From Bacteroidales bacterium (GTDB lineage Bacteria; Bacteroidota; Bacteroidia; Bacteroidales; FEN-979): DNA of 16,201 nucleotides. Both the position numbers and the translations under genes were made by a program. The stretch is taken from the NCBI GenBank assembly GCA_016926765.1, contig JAFGNY010000073.1, forward strand, positions 1 through 16,201, given 5' to 3'. The stretch's first letter is position 1. Each line of letters starts with the position of its first letter. The notes under the pieces were generated by a model that searched no databases, was not told the origin of the DNA, and was given only the letters and a program-made list of their open reading frames with translations. This document shows, one piece after another, positions 6,840-16,201 of this stretch.

Positions 6840-7937
6840 TCACTTTTCATCAAAATTCCGTGTATCCTCCTCAATCAATCGTTTCAGTAGCTCAACCGAG
6901 GGAAGTTCAACGAGGTACTTACTGACAAAAACGGATTGTGCCAATCCGCCTGTTGCATATCGTACCATTGCATCATTTTTCTTTGCACAGAGAATAATCC
7001 CCACGGGAGGATTATCTCCTTCGGTCATCTCGTTTTCCTTGTAATAATTCAGGTAAAGATTCATCTGACCTGCATCGGCATGACTGAATTTTCCGATCTT
7101 AAGATCCAGTAGAATGTGGCATTTCAGGATCCGGTGATAGAATACCAGGTCAATGAAGTAGTGTTCATTGTCGAAGGTTATCCTTTTTTGCCTGGCTTCG
7201 AAGCAAAAACCCCTTCCCATTTCCACAAGGAATTTTTGCAAATGGCTGATGATGGCCTGCTCAAGATCATTTTCACTGTATTCGGGTTTTTCTTCCAGTC
7301 CCAGAAATTCCAGGATATAGGGGTTTTTGATGACATCCGCAGGAAGCAGTAAAGAATGATCCTTTATTTTTTTGATGACTGCATTTTTAGTTGACGAAAG
7401 CCCTGTACGTTCAAAAAGCAAAGTATCCATTGCTCTTTTTAATTCTCTCACAGACCAGTTGTTTTTAATGGCTTCAATTTCATAAAAGCTTTTTTTCAAG
7501 GGAGTTTCTGCTGTTAACAGCTCAACGAAATGAGAAAAACTTAATCGGTTGACTAACACCTCTGCTTCTATAGATAATTCCTGTTCATTCGGCAATATTC
7601 TCGACAGTGTCGATAATTTTTCATTGAGAAATTTATCAGGTATTTCAAATTTTCTCAACACCGTTGAGAAAATCTGAGGATAAGATTTATAGAAATCAAT
7701 GTAGCGATAAAGCTGAGGCTGCGATACCCCTTTCATCGGCTTTAATTTTTCTGAGATTTCCTTTATCAGGGAATCGCCGTAAACAGCTCTGTCTTCGCCA
7801 TGCTGCTCAAATTCTACAATATAAAAACCAAAAATCCAATTTCTTATGGTTAATCCGTAGTTTATCTGTTGAAGTATAAACCCTTGAATCTCATCATTGG
7901 TTTTTCTGAATATTTGAATAAGTTGATCAAATTTCAT
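6840..7937 (-). CDS. YhcG/DUF1016-family PD-(D/E)XK nuclease
   Basis: The 365-residue protein shows both domains of the family. The N-terminal DUF1016 domain has IRNWIFGFYIVEFEQHGEDR at residues 31-50, followed by AVYGDSLIKE and the 'QPQLYRYIDFYKSYPQIF' helix at 73-90, probably DNA-contacting or structural. NNWSVRELKRAMDTLLFERT (159-178) is the conserved linker. The C-terminal nuclease fold has Asp263 (FIDLVFYHR) and Asp278-x-Lys280 (LLDLKIGKF), with QMNLYLNYYKENE and PVGIILCAKK completing the fold. These are the expected metal-binding residues, so it should be an active DNA endonuclease. The ATG at 7937 is 1 nt after the SNF2 stop (TAATATG). Family members occur in many restriction and other defence loci. 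Its position between the SNF2 helicase and the methylase suggests it supplies or modulates DNA cleavage for the system. That role is inference. Confidence 0.88.
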   Translation of the reverse strand: MKFDQLIQIFRKTNDEIQGFILQQINYGLTIRNWIFGFYIVEFEQHGEDRAVYGDSLIKEISEKLKPMKGVSQPQLYRYIDFYKSYPQIFSTVLRKFEIPDKFLNEKLSTLSRILPNEQELSIEAEVLVNRLSFSHFVELLTAETPLKKSFYEIEAIKNNWSVRELKRAMDTLLFERTGLSSTKNAVIKKIKDHSLLLPADVIKNPYILEFLGLEEKPEYSENDLEQAIISHLQKFLVEMGRGFCFEARQKRITFDNEHYFIDLVFYHRILKCHILLDLKIGKFSHADAGQMNLYLNYYKENEMTEGDNPPVGIILCAKKNDAMVRYATGGLAQSVFVSKYLVELPSVELLKRLIEEDTRNFDEK

Positions 7938-7938
7938 A

Positions 7939-10773
7939 TTAAAAAAGTTCTTTTGGAACAGGATTCAAAATATAAACACCCATGATATCTGGTGGAAGAA
8001 TGGGATAAACCGCTTCATAACGTTTGCCTCCCACCAGTTCTTTGAATCGTCCGTGTGCCTCCACAAGATGTTTGGCACGGGCCTCGGCCAGCTGGTGAAA
8101 ATCCCTGGACTTGTTCTGAAATATTTCGGTCTCATTTTCAAAGATCTGTCGCTGCAACTCCGGGCTGAGATTCATTTTTGAGGTGGCTTCAAGCAGCAAT
8201 TTCTTTCCTTCAGCATAACTGAGCACGGTGGCATCAGGACCGCTTCCGCTGTAACCCCATAGATACATCTCTTCAGAAATGACTTCCCGGCTGCTGATCA
8301 CCTCTTTGATAATATTTCTTACCCGGAATTGTATGAGTGTAGTCTTTCGTTCAACTTGATTGGTTTGAATGACCGCTGCTCTCGCTATCCTTTTAAATCC
8401 AGGCCTTTGCTCAAAAGCGATGGATAACAGGAACTGGCATAATTGTTCAACAAACTGGTGGTTACGTCCTATGTACCGGTAACCCGGGGGAGTGGGTGAA
8501 TTGAAGCTGATCCTGGTGGGTCTTCCGGGCGGAAAAAGAAGTTTAAGATGCCCCGGCAGATTGGTTAGATTAACCCGGTAGCCTGAAATATCTCGTTCTA
8601 TGCTACCTCCAAGGTGAACAATTCCGGCAGAAACAAATTCTTCTACCGACCTGATGTCTCCAATGGCTTCATCAACCTCCTTTAAATCCTGTTCGATTTC
8701 ATGCTGCGGAATGCTCTCGTGGGCAAAGATGCTGCGAAGATTTTCTGCTTTTTTACGGGCGTTCTCCAGTTCATTCTCAAAGAACTCTTCTGCAAAGATA
8801 CTCAACTGCTTGCCCTCAACGGCGCTTGAGGTTCCCAGCAGAATATCCTTGATCAGGGCATCCATAATGCTGGTATTCTCTTCACCTAATGAAATGCTGA
8901 CACCCGTGGATCGCTGAATGTCCCGGACCTTTTTAATCAGAATTTCCAGGACTTTCCGGTCGATCAGGTTATCCTGGCCGAAAAGCAGGTAGGTTTTGAC
9001 TGTAGGAGAATTTTGGCCGAAACGGTCCACCCGCCCCTCTCGCTGTTCAATCCTGTTTGGATTCCAGGGTAGATCATAATGCAAAACGGCGGTAAAAAGC
9101 TCCTGCAGATTGATGCCTTCGCTCAGGCAGTCAGTGGCTACCATCACCCGTTGCGGGTGTTCCTCCATCAACTGGATCTTCTCCCTGCGCTGTTCATCCG
9201 CCAGTTCGGATGTAATAATCTGTATATCAACTTTTCCTGGCAGGTTGGCCTTTAGTACCTCTCCTACATATTTTGCGGTTGAAATATATTTGCAGAAAAT
9301 GATCGGCTGATATCCCTCTTTGAGCCATTCTTTAATAATCTCAACGGCCCTTTTTACCTTGAAATCCTTTGCTGGTCCGTGTAGCGTTTTAATTTTGGCC
9401 GAAAGTATTTCGATTTCATTCCATTCCGAGGCGCTTAATTTTGCATGGTCGACGTATTCTATCGGAGCTGTATCATTTTCGCCCTCTGAGGATGTGGGTT
9501 CAAAAATAGGATTTACCTGGTCCGGAATTTCTACTGTCGAATCATCCTCCATCGCCCTGATCTGGCGGTTTTGCAACATCTCGAAACCGGCTTCCGGGCT
9601 CGACATCACACCCCTGAGTAAGGCAAGCGCTGCCCAGTATCGCATCCTGGATGTATTTTCTTGACCATCTGCTTGGGTTATACCCCGGGCAAATTCAAGC
9701 ACTTCCTGGTAAAATGCATGATATTCCAGCGTGAGCTGGTACGCAATTTCCTTTGATTCCCTGATGGGGAAGGGGGTATCTTCTTCAAGCCACCGTTTGA
9801 TTTTTTCCCGTTTGCGTAGGATAAAATGCCTGGCAATTTTCCTCTTTTTATTCTGATCCGTATCATGCAGGTCGAAGGTTTCCAGCTCCGGATTCAACAA
9901 ACCAAGTATGGATTGAAACTCTGAATCCTTCCCGCTGTGCGGAGTAGCCGTCAGGAATACCAGATGTTGCCATTCCTTCTGAGCGATTTTTGTCAGGAGG
10001 AAATAACGCTGCTGTTGCGATGCTGATTTCGATCCCGCCGGTCGGGCACAGGTATGTACTTCGTCCACAATCACCAGTTCCGGGCAATCTGTCAGAAAGA
10101 TATCCCGGCGCTTATCCGATTTGATATAGTCGATGGAAATGACCTGGTAAGGGGTATGATAAAATACGGATCGGTCGTCGGGTAATTTTCGGTCGAGTGA
10201 AGCAGCCGTACTTGAACGGATGATTTCTGCTTCAATATCAAGCTTATCCTTCAACTCCTTTTGCCACTGTTCACAAAGGTGTGGCAGACAGATCACGGCA
10301 AACCGTTTAATGTCGCCACGCTCAATCATTTCCTTAAGAATAAGCAGCGCTTCAATGGTTTTTCCGATACCAACATCGTCTGCAATCAGCAATCGCACGA
10401 TCTCTTGTTTCAAAGCCATAACCAGTGGAACAATCTGATAAGATCGTGGCCGGAATGAAAGTTTCCCCATGCATCGAAAGGGTCCGCTTGCATTCCTGAA
10501 CGAGAGCCGTGTGGCATCAAATAAAAGCTTCGCAGACTGAAAGTCATCGAGATCATCAACCACAGGATCCGGGAACCTTGCTTCATCAATTTTTTCGTGA
10601 GGCAATTTTAACGGCAGATAAACTCCGGTGATCTCATCTTCGGATCCGCCCATTGGTTTGAGCATCAAAAGATCGGGATCAGCAGATGGCAAAACGATCC
10701 ATTCACGGCCACGGAATCTGACCAGTTTTCCCGGCTGACGGATAGTTTCTGCCCTGGTTTCAGAAATGTTCAT
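7939..10773 (-). CDS. drmD: SNF2/RapA-like DEAD helicase, DISARM DrmD-like
   Basis: The 944-residue protein carries a complete SF2 motor. Motif I is ADDVGIGKT at residues 131-139, motif II DEVH at 237-240, motif III LTATPHSG at 274-281, motif IV IIFCKYISTAKYV from 491, motif V ATDCLSEGINLQ at 546-557 and motif VI QREGRVDRFGQ at 577-587. The DEVH/'DLPWNPNRIEQREGRVDR' combination places it with RapA/HepA-like SNF2 proteins, the group of DrmD in class 1 DISARM. About 340 residues follow the motor, ending in VYILNPVPKELF; this tail has no domain I can name. It would translocate on double-stranded DNA using ATP. The ATG at 10773 comes 1 nt after the upstream helicase stop (TAAAATG), which implies translational coupling and hence sensitivity to the upstream lesions. 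The gene name rests on domain type and context, not on a database match. Confidence 0.82.
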   Translation of the reverse strand: MNISETRAETIRQPGKLVRFRGREWIVLPSADPDLLMLKPMGGSEDEITGVYLPLKLPHEKIDEARFPDPVVDDLDDFQSAKLLFDATRLSFRNASGPFRCMGKLSFRPRSYQIVPLVMALKQEIVRLLIADDVGIGKTIEALLILKEMIERGDIKRFAVICLPHLCEQWQKELKDKLDIEAEIIRSSTAASLDRKLPDDRSVFYHTPYQVISIDYIKSDKRRDIFLTDCPELVIVDEVHTCARPAGSKSASQQQRYFLLTKIAQKEWQHLVFLTATPHSGKDSEFQSILGLLNPELETFDLHDTDQNKKRKIARHFILRKREKIKRWLEEDTPFPIRESKEIAYQLTLEYHAFYQEVLEFARGITQADGQENTSRMRYWAALALLRGVMSSPEAGFEMLQNRQIRAMEDDSTVEIPDQVNPIFEPTSSEGENDTAPIEYVDHAKLSASEWNEIEILSAKIKTLHGPAKDFKVKRAVEIIKEWLKEGYQPIIFCKYISTAKYVGEVLKANLPGKVDIQIITSELADEQRREKIQLMEEHPQRVMVATDCLSEGINLQELFTAVLHYDLPWNPNRIEQREGRVDRFGQNSPTVKTYLLFGQDNLIDRKVLEILIKKVRDIQRSTGVSISLGEENTSIMDALIKDILLGTSSAVEGKQLSIFAEEFFENELENARKKAENLRSIFAHESIPQHEIEQDLKEVDEAIGDIRSVEEFVSAGIVHLGGSIERDISGYRVNLTNLPGHLKLLFPPGRPTRISFNSPTPPGYRYIGRNHQFVEQLCQFLLSIAFEQRPGFKRIARAAVIQTNQVERKTTLIQFRVRNIIKEVISSREVISEEMYLWGYSGSGPDATVLSYAEGKKLLLEATSKMNLSPELQRQIFENETEIFQNKSRDFHQLAEARAKHLVEAHGRFKELVGGKRYEAVYPILPPDIMGVYILNPVPKELF

Positions 10774-13700
10774 TTTACTTCACCTTTCTAAAAACATCTT
10801 TTCTGCGTTCCACCAATCTATTAAGCGACTCCGAATAATGCCATTCAATCACATCATAACCCATATCCCGGCAACATTGACGTTTTTTAATATCTTCAGA
10901 TTTCACCTCTGGTTTGTCATGCATAGAACCATCGCAAAAAACAAGGGAATACCCGATGTCTGTCTTGTACACAAAATCGGCATTGACATAGCAACCCGGC
11001 ACATTGAACTGGGCACGGTCCGGCAATCTCAACCCGTTTTTATAGAGGAAGTCAATCAGAGGTCTTTCGGTGGATGAATTCAGATCATAATGATGGATAA
11101 GATACTCATACTGCTCATCCAATGGTTTTCCTCCCGGTTGTGGATCGATGTCGCAACTGATCAAGCGTTCCAACGCCTCTTTCACCGAAAACCGGTCGAG
11201 TTTTTCGTGATAAGGCTGATTGTAATATGAAAGAAGATCGTCATAAGATGCTTTCGGAAGATTGGGTTCCAGATCTTGTTTCGTATCGGGATCAAAATGC
11301 AGCACACGATAAGCCGAAATAAATAGCTGATTCAGCGTAGAAGTGTTTTCGATCAATTGCGAAAGGATTCCCAGGCTTCCCTCGGCAGCCTCATAGAGCA
11401 AGATGTTTTTTGATTCCGTAAGCCCCATGATCCAAACCCCAATTTCCCCTTCCTCTACCTGGAATTGCTTTTCGATGGCTCTTTTCAACGCAAACGAGAG
11501 AGAAACCACACCGCATTCATCAAGCCGGAGCTCTTTGATGGGTTGTATATAGAGCACATCGGCAGTGCTTGTGGTAAAAAGTTTGACATTCATCGGGGGA
11601 TCATCCGGATTTGGTTTTTCCAGTTCTTTCACCCGTTTCCATTTCCCGGTTACCCTGCCAATGGCGAATCCGTCATCCTCGCGTGAAGCGCGCCATTTTT
11701 TATTGATTCTGATCAGTTGGGCAGATTGATTAAAAATTACCTGCAACAAGGGCTGATCTGCCTCTTTAATGGTCACTTGCTTTGTCGATAATATGCCTTT
11801 GGGGAAAGAAAAATAATCCTGAATATCGAAGCCTGTCCTCATTCGTTCTTCTTCCTCACAGGAAATTCTTTCCTGTGGCTTTGCATCCGATTCAGCCAGC
11901 TCAAGAAGGTTGTTCATGATCTCAACGGTATCCTGTCCCTTTAGTTCATCACCGGTTATCGGGTCATTGTTTACACCCGTGGCATTTTCATTGAGAAATG
12001 CATACCCGGTTTTCTTCGAAATTTTTATGGTTTGCTTGATCGTCTCGGCTTGTCCGATTTGCATCCGGTTTATCCTGAATTTTCCTCCATTGTGATAAAT
12101 CACACTGTTTGGGCCGAATTCTTTTAAGGCAACAAAACGCGGACGGGAAAGAAATTGTCCCTTTTCGATGTGACGGAAGCCCAGGAATGCCCGTATCGGC
12201 AGTCGGGTAAAATTGTATCCAGGCAAAAATCCTTCTGATGCAAGATACCGGAAGACATAAAATTCTGACTCACTTCCGAAACTTCGTCGTTCATTGTTTG
12301 TTAACAGGTCGCGTTGACGCATCCCGAGATTATGCTCTCTTTTTGCTTCACTTTTCTTTGGATTATCCGCGCCCAACGTAGGGTCATCCATTACGATTCT
12401 TGCATTCTCAATTAACGATCTGGCCGCTCTGTAAAGAACCCTCCATCGCTCGAAACTTTCATCAAAGCGATGGTAAAAACTTTTTATCTGATTGATTAAC
12501 CAGGGTTCAGTAAACCAATAAGCTGAACTTATTCCGGTGATTGACAAAATCAGCTCCCTGTAATTCTTAGCCCATTCCCCTGAATAAAGCCTGAGATTTT
12601 CCTCAAGATGAATCCGGATATCATTCTTGATTGGCAGCTCCGGATAAATAGTGCAATCCAGAATATCGCTTACCGACAAATGAAGATCTTTCAGCCCCAT
12701 TTCCATCAGGAGATAGGCATTCAGATGAGTTAAAATAAGTTCTTCATTTGTAAGATCTATTTTTGCGGGTACAACGGCCCCAGCCACCATTTTTTTACTA
12801 TCCCGAAAATAGTTCCGGTCATGCGGTGATCCATTGGAACAGTAAGTAAAAACCAGAGCGGCCTGACCGCTTCTGCCAGCACGACCGCTGCGCTGTGCAT
12901 AATTTGAAGGGTTAGGTGGGACATTTCGTAAATGTACTACATTTAGCTCGGCGATGTCGATGCCCAACTCCATGGTAGGCGAGCAGAACAGGGCTGCAAT
13001 TTCTCCTTTTCTGAATTGTTCTTCACGGTCGATCCTGTCTTCGTTCGAAACCTGTCCGGTATGTTCCTTACCGAGTAAACTAGATTCAAGCTTACTAAAA
13101 CCCTGCTGGTAGAATTTCCGAAAATAGGCATTGGGCTCATGGATGATTTTCCTGAAGCTGCTGATTCTTATATCATCCGGGACGACATCTTTACCATTTC
13201 CCAGCTTCCAGATCACCTGGTCAATGCGTAACCGATACCCCGTTGCCTCACCATCCGCGGTTCTGATTTTCACCGGTTTCAGAAAATTACCTCTTTCCAG
13301 GATTTTACAAAGCAACTCCAAATACTCAATCATTTCTGCATGAGACCTGGGATGGAAACTGTTTTTTTTAAGAAGCCCGGAGAGATATTTACCTAGGTAA
13401 CTTTTGGGTCCGATGCTGGCTTTAAAAAGTCGGTTTTTTGGATCACTCACCGGCCTCACAAAAAGTGTATATGGCACGTCAATTTTTTCTTCAGTGTCAA
13501 GTGACCACAGTTTTACATCATCAAGCCTGTTTCTTAATCGTTCCTGAGTTTCTTCGAGTTTCTCTATCAGTTTATAATACTCAAATGCATACGAAGTCCT
13601 GAAGAAGTTCAATACCTGGAGAAGTACACTTTCCCGCTTTGGAACGTCCATCTCCCTAAATGCATCAAGATCCTTAAAAAATTCATCCCGTGAGCAAAAC

Positions 13701-15130
13701 TCATTTAACCGGAAATAATCCACCTGCAACAATCCGCATTGCTCAAGGTTCGGAGTGTTGTATCGCCATCCTCTTTTCAGATCATACAGGATTCTTAAGA
13801 GTATGTAATCCTTGATTGCTTTTTCATTTTCAGGGTCAGGCCAGCCAGGATCTGAGGAGGGTATCCGTGCGTATTCCTCCTCTTTCAACTTCAGGACTTC
13901 AAACACACGGTCGCTGATAATATCAAGATTAAGTGTTTGTGTTGGGGACAACCTTAATGCATGGTAGATGGCTGACCTAAGGCGTCCGAGCATCAGGAAA
14001 TCGTTAAAATGTCCTGCCTGAAGTGAAGCATCCTGCCGATTGTCTGTGAAACTTAATACTTTATGATATTTACCGGGTACATGCTCATCATTGAGGGCTT
14101 TTAATATGCTGTAACTGGCAATGGTTGTGGCTGTGCTTCTTCCCTCATTGCCAAGCCGCATTAATTTTGTGTTTTCGTTTGTCTTATGGTCGTAAATTAT
14201 TCCTGCTGTCGGGTCGATCATCAACCGCGACGGAATAAACCATCCAGAGTATGGATATTCTGACCTAGAAGAAAAGTTTCCATTATCATCAAAGTAAATC
14301 CTGACCGGAATCCTGAATTCATAATAGTTATCAAGCGAGGATCCACTGTTGGTTTTTTTAAACCATGAATCCGGCAAAAAATCTTCATCCTCCGCAGTCC
14401 AAATTTCTTCTCCCTCATCTGCCATAATGATATAGCCATCCGGGAAATCCTTTTCTGTCAGAAATCTCTTTCCAAGCCCTGCTTCCCGGTCGCCTTTCAG
14501 GTCTTCTTTTGTGATTCTCTCTGGCAGGTCATCAGGGGTACGTGGTAATAGCTGGTTTTTCTCAAAGTCTTTTCTAACGCATATGAAATCATGGCCGGTA
14601 TAACGGCTGAACAGGACCGGGTAGATCGGTTTATCATTTAAATCAATTTTAATGTATCGACCTGTTTCCAGTGTAATGGTACGCCCAGGCTTCGGTTCCA
14701 GGGTTACATAAATATTTCCTGTTTGTGCAATGAACTGATAGACCTTAAACGGCAGGAAAGACTTACGCGGATGCACTTTTGCGCCTTCGATATTCAGGTT
14801 TTCAGTCCATTGCAGTAAGTCGAGTAATGTTTTTTTGCATATTTCCCGATTTTCACCCGAATCCGAGGCAAGTTTATCAATAATCTGGACCAGTGTTAAA
14901 GGCTCTCCTCTTACAAGTTTGCCGTCATCAAGCCGGTTGATTGCTATTCTATTCTCGAGCCAGATTGCCAACCGATGGTTTATAAAAGTCTCAGGACTTG
15001 AAACCGGATCAATTTTTTGGTTAATCGCCTCCTGAAGGTCAAACCCTGCTGGTAATATTCCTGTCCAATTTGTACAATTATCCAGTGTTTCGTCAATGAT
15101 ATTCTCAGGCTGGAAGTGATGGCTGAATAT

Positions 15131-15133
15131 TTA
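15131..15133 (-). other. In-frame nonsense codon (TAA) in the helicase gene
   Basis: The ORFs on either side share one reading frame (15937 and 14971 differ by 966 = 322 codons). The sequence across the stop, VADVAS-stop-IFSHHFQPENIIDETL, is continuous family sequence. A lysine (AAA) is the commonest residue at this place in relatives as I recall, so one A-to-T change explains it. Confidence 0.8.
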
Positions 15134-15949
15134 GCTGGCCACATCAGCAACATCCCGTTTTCTCTTCTCAACCGAACCCTCTGATGCCATGGTAGCCGAG
15201 GTACCGATACAAATCAGATCATTCTTGCAAAGATTTCTGATTCGCCTGATAAGCATCGACACATCAGAGCCTTGTCGTCCGCGGTAAGTATGCAGTTCAT
15301 CAAAAACAAGATAACGGAGACTTTTCTTCATCGGATCACGCATCCAGTTCTCAGTGTTGCGTGTCATGATCAGTTCCATCATCATGTAATTCGTGAGAAT
15401 GATATCCGGTTTCAAATCCTTTAGTTCATCACGTTTTTCTGCACCCTCTTGTCCGGTATACTTTCCATATCTGATCGGAAACCTTTTCCTGGTAAGCGTT
15501 CTCAGTTCCCTGATAAGATCGTCAAGAGACTTGCCCGTTTCATTGAGTATAATTCCAGGAGGTAAGAACGATTTCAGGTAATTTATCTCGTATTTCTTGA
15601 TCTCCTCTTCCTGCGAATTGATTAGGGCGTTCATGGGGTATACCAGGAATGCAGTTACCCCATCCGATACGCCCTCCTTGAGAATCTTATTGAAAATGGT
15701 AGCAAGGAACGTCAACGACTTCCCCGACCCCGTTCCTGAAGTCACAACGAAACTTTCACCATTTACACCCATTTTAATCGCTTCAACCTGGTGCTGGTAA
15801 AGCCTGTAGTTCCCAAAAATATTCTTTAAGTCTGGATTAATCACCTTATCTTTCTCAAGATCATCCAGGGTAATATCCATTTTGAAAGAAGGATTGAACT
15901 GGATAAGCGCTTCCGGTAAAAAGAAGTTTCCACTCAAAGCTTCCTCTAC

Positions 15950-15969
15950 CTTATCCTTGATCCTTGATC
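15950..15969 (-). other. Frameshift site in a short tandem repeat at the helicase 5' end
   Basis: The sense strand reads gatcaaggatcaaggataag, made of 7-nt GATCAAG copies. Restoring a GATCAAAG-like 8-nt copy would give FTLIKDQRIKDKVEEAL, which fits the family spacing 'SF..I.D.RI...VEE.L' exactly. A slipped-strand contraction of 8 nt (equivalent to +1) is the simplest explanation. A one-base insertion would also restore the frame but leaves the spacing two residues short. Confidence 0.6.
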
Positions 15970-16066
15970 AACGTAAAGCTTCTCAGATAGTTCTTATAAT
16001 CCTCAACCACTGCCTGATGAATCCGGAATGCCTGCATCTGAAAACGTGTTAATATCTAATCCAGAT

Positions 16067-16096
16067 CAATATAAAAAAAGATTATTGTTATACAAA
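16067..16096 (-). promoter_or_regulatory. Predicted Bacteroidota-type promoter of the operon
   Basis: Sense TTTG (16096-16093) is followed after 19 nt by TATATTG (16073-16067), close to the Bacteroidota consensus TTTG-N19/20-TAnnTTTG with one base missing in the -7 box. It lies 30 nt upstream of the ATG at 16037, in a very AT-rich stretch. No other promoter-like signal is obvious within the operon, whose genes are almost contiguous. The remaining bases 16097-16201 show no gene or repeat that I can recognise. Confidence 0.4.
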
Positions 16097-16201
16097 ATAA
16101 CATAGAATTTCTAATATAGAAAAATAAACCTGATCCAGATTTTCAAAATTTCCAGTGATTAGTTTCGAAGTGGTATTTTCCTGTCTTTCAGAAAAATATT
16201 G

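Larger units (their letters stand above)
10775..16037 (-). pseudogene. Fused DrmA-DrmB-like helicase with DUF1998 and a C-terminal nuclease-like domain, broken twice
   Basis: The original start is the ATG at 16037, reading MQAFRIHQAVVEDYKNYLRS and FTLIKDQ. That frame stops at TAA 15951-15953. One base over, the protein resumes as RIKDKVEEALSGNFFLPEAL and IQFNPSF, the usual N-terminus of this family. It then has motif I TSGTGSGKS, motif II VFDELHTYRG and motif III GTSATMASEG. An in-frame TAA at 15131-15133 interrupts DVADVAS-stop-IFSHHFQPEN, and the same frame then runs open for about 1450 codons. The second part holds ELGIDIAELNVVHLRNVPPN and QRSGRAGRSGQ (RecA2 motifs V-VI), a DUF1998 region (LSFALKRAIEKQF, LLYEAAEGSLGIL) and a C-terminal PD-(D/E)XK/Vsr-like segment with NADFVYKTD, LVFCDGSMHD and MGYDVIEWHY. 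Adding back the 8 nt inferred to be lost gives 5271 nt, exactly 1757 codons. The stop separates the two RecA halves, so neither fragment alone can be a helicase. As the first operon gene it would have driven DNA recognition and loading. Confidence 0.82.

Noticed and set aside
8654..9664. Plus-strand ORFs opposite the SNF2 gene (8654-8917, 9320-9664)
   Set aside because: They are rich in Ser/Ile/Leu typical of antisense translation and show no domain; the minus-strand motifs account for the sequence.
10775..15133. Stop-codon recoding (TAA read as an amino acid)
   Set aside because: The methylase, SNF2 and helicase genes themselves end with TAA at sensible protein ends, so the code looks standard.
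15131..15937. Treating the 268-codon ORF as a separate complete helicase gene with a TTG start
   Set aside because: It holds only motifs I-III, continues in frame past its stop into motifs V-VI, and has conserved N-terminal sequence upstream in the next frame; it is a fragment.

Overview
The window most likely comes from a Bacteroidota genome. Pointers are a four-helix-bundle (rRNA intervening-sequence type) element bounded by GCGAGT-type repeats, a TTTG-N19-TAnnTTG promoter-like signal, few obvious Shine-Dalgarno sequences and moderate AT content. This rests on pattern memory, not a search.

Layout. Positions 1-240 (+) hold the end of a LytTR response regulator. Everything after it reads leftward on the minus strand as one tight operon, starting from a predicted promoter near 16067-16096. 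In transcription order it contains: a fused DEAD/DEAH helicase + DUF1998 + nuclease-like protein (DrmA-DrmB-like, 16037-10775, broken); an SNF2 helicase (DrmD-like, 10773-7939); a YhcG/DUF1016 PD-(D/E)XK nuclease (7937-6840); a large Eco57I-type adenine methylase (DrmMI-like, 6817-2336); a DUF3696-type AAA ATPase (2315-1200, broken); a PIN-domain nuclease (1207-700, frameshifted); and the wreck of an RNA ligase (700-311). Spacings are 1, 1, 22 and 20 nt, then overlaps of 8 and 1 nt.

Interpretation. Fused helicase-DUF1998, SNF2 helicase and N6-adenine methylase match the core of class 1 DISARM anti-phage systems. No DrmC phospholipase-D gene is visible. A YhcG nuclease is inserted into the operon, and an ATPase / PIN RNase / RNA ligase set trails it. 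That tail suggests an RNA-acting module attached to a DNA-acting defence system, which I infer from domain content only.

State of the locus. Four of the seven operon genes carry lesions that can be read directly: an 8-nt-type contraction and an in-frame TAA in the helicase; a +1 in an A-run and a central deletion in the ATPase; a +1 shift in the PIN gene; two in-frame stops, a -1 in an A-run and a large internal deletion in the ligase. The SNF2, YhcG and methylase frames are open. The methylase frame reads straight through a 490-bp inserted element with 33-nt inverted terminal repeats, which encodes its own four-helix-bundle protein in another frame. A second, smaller palindromic repeat lies in the same methylase gene. 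The locus therefore looks like a defence island in decay that also hosts selfish repeats.
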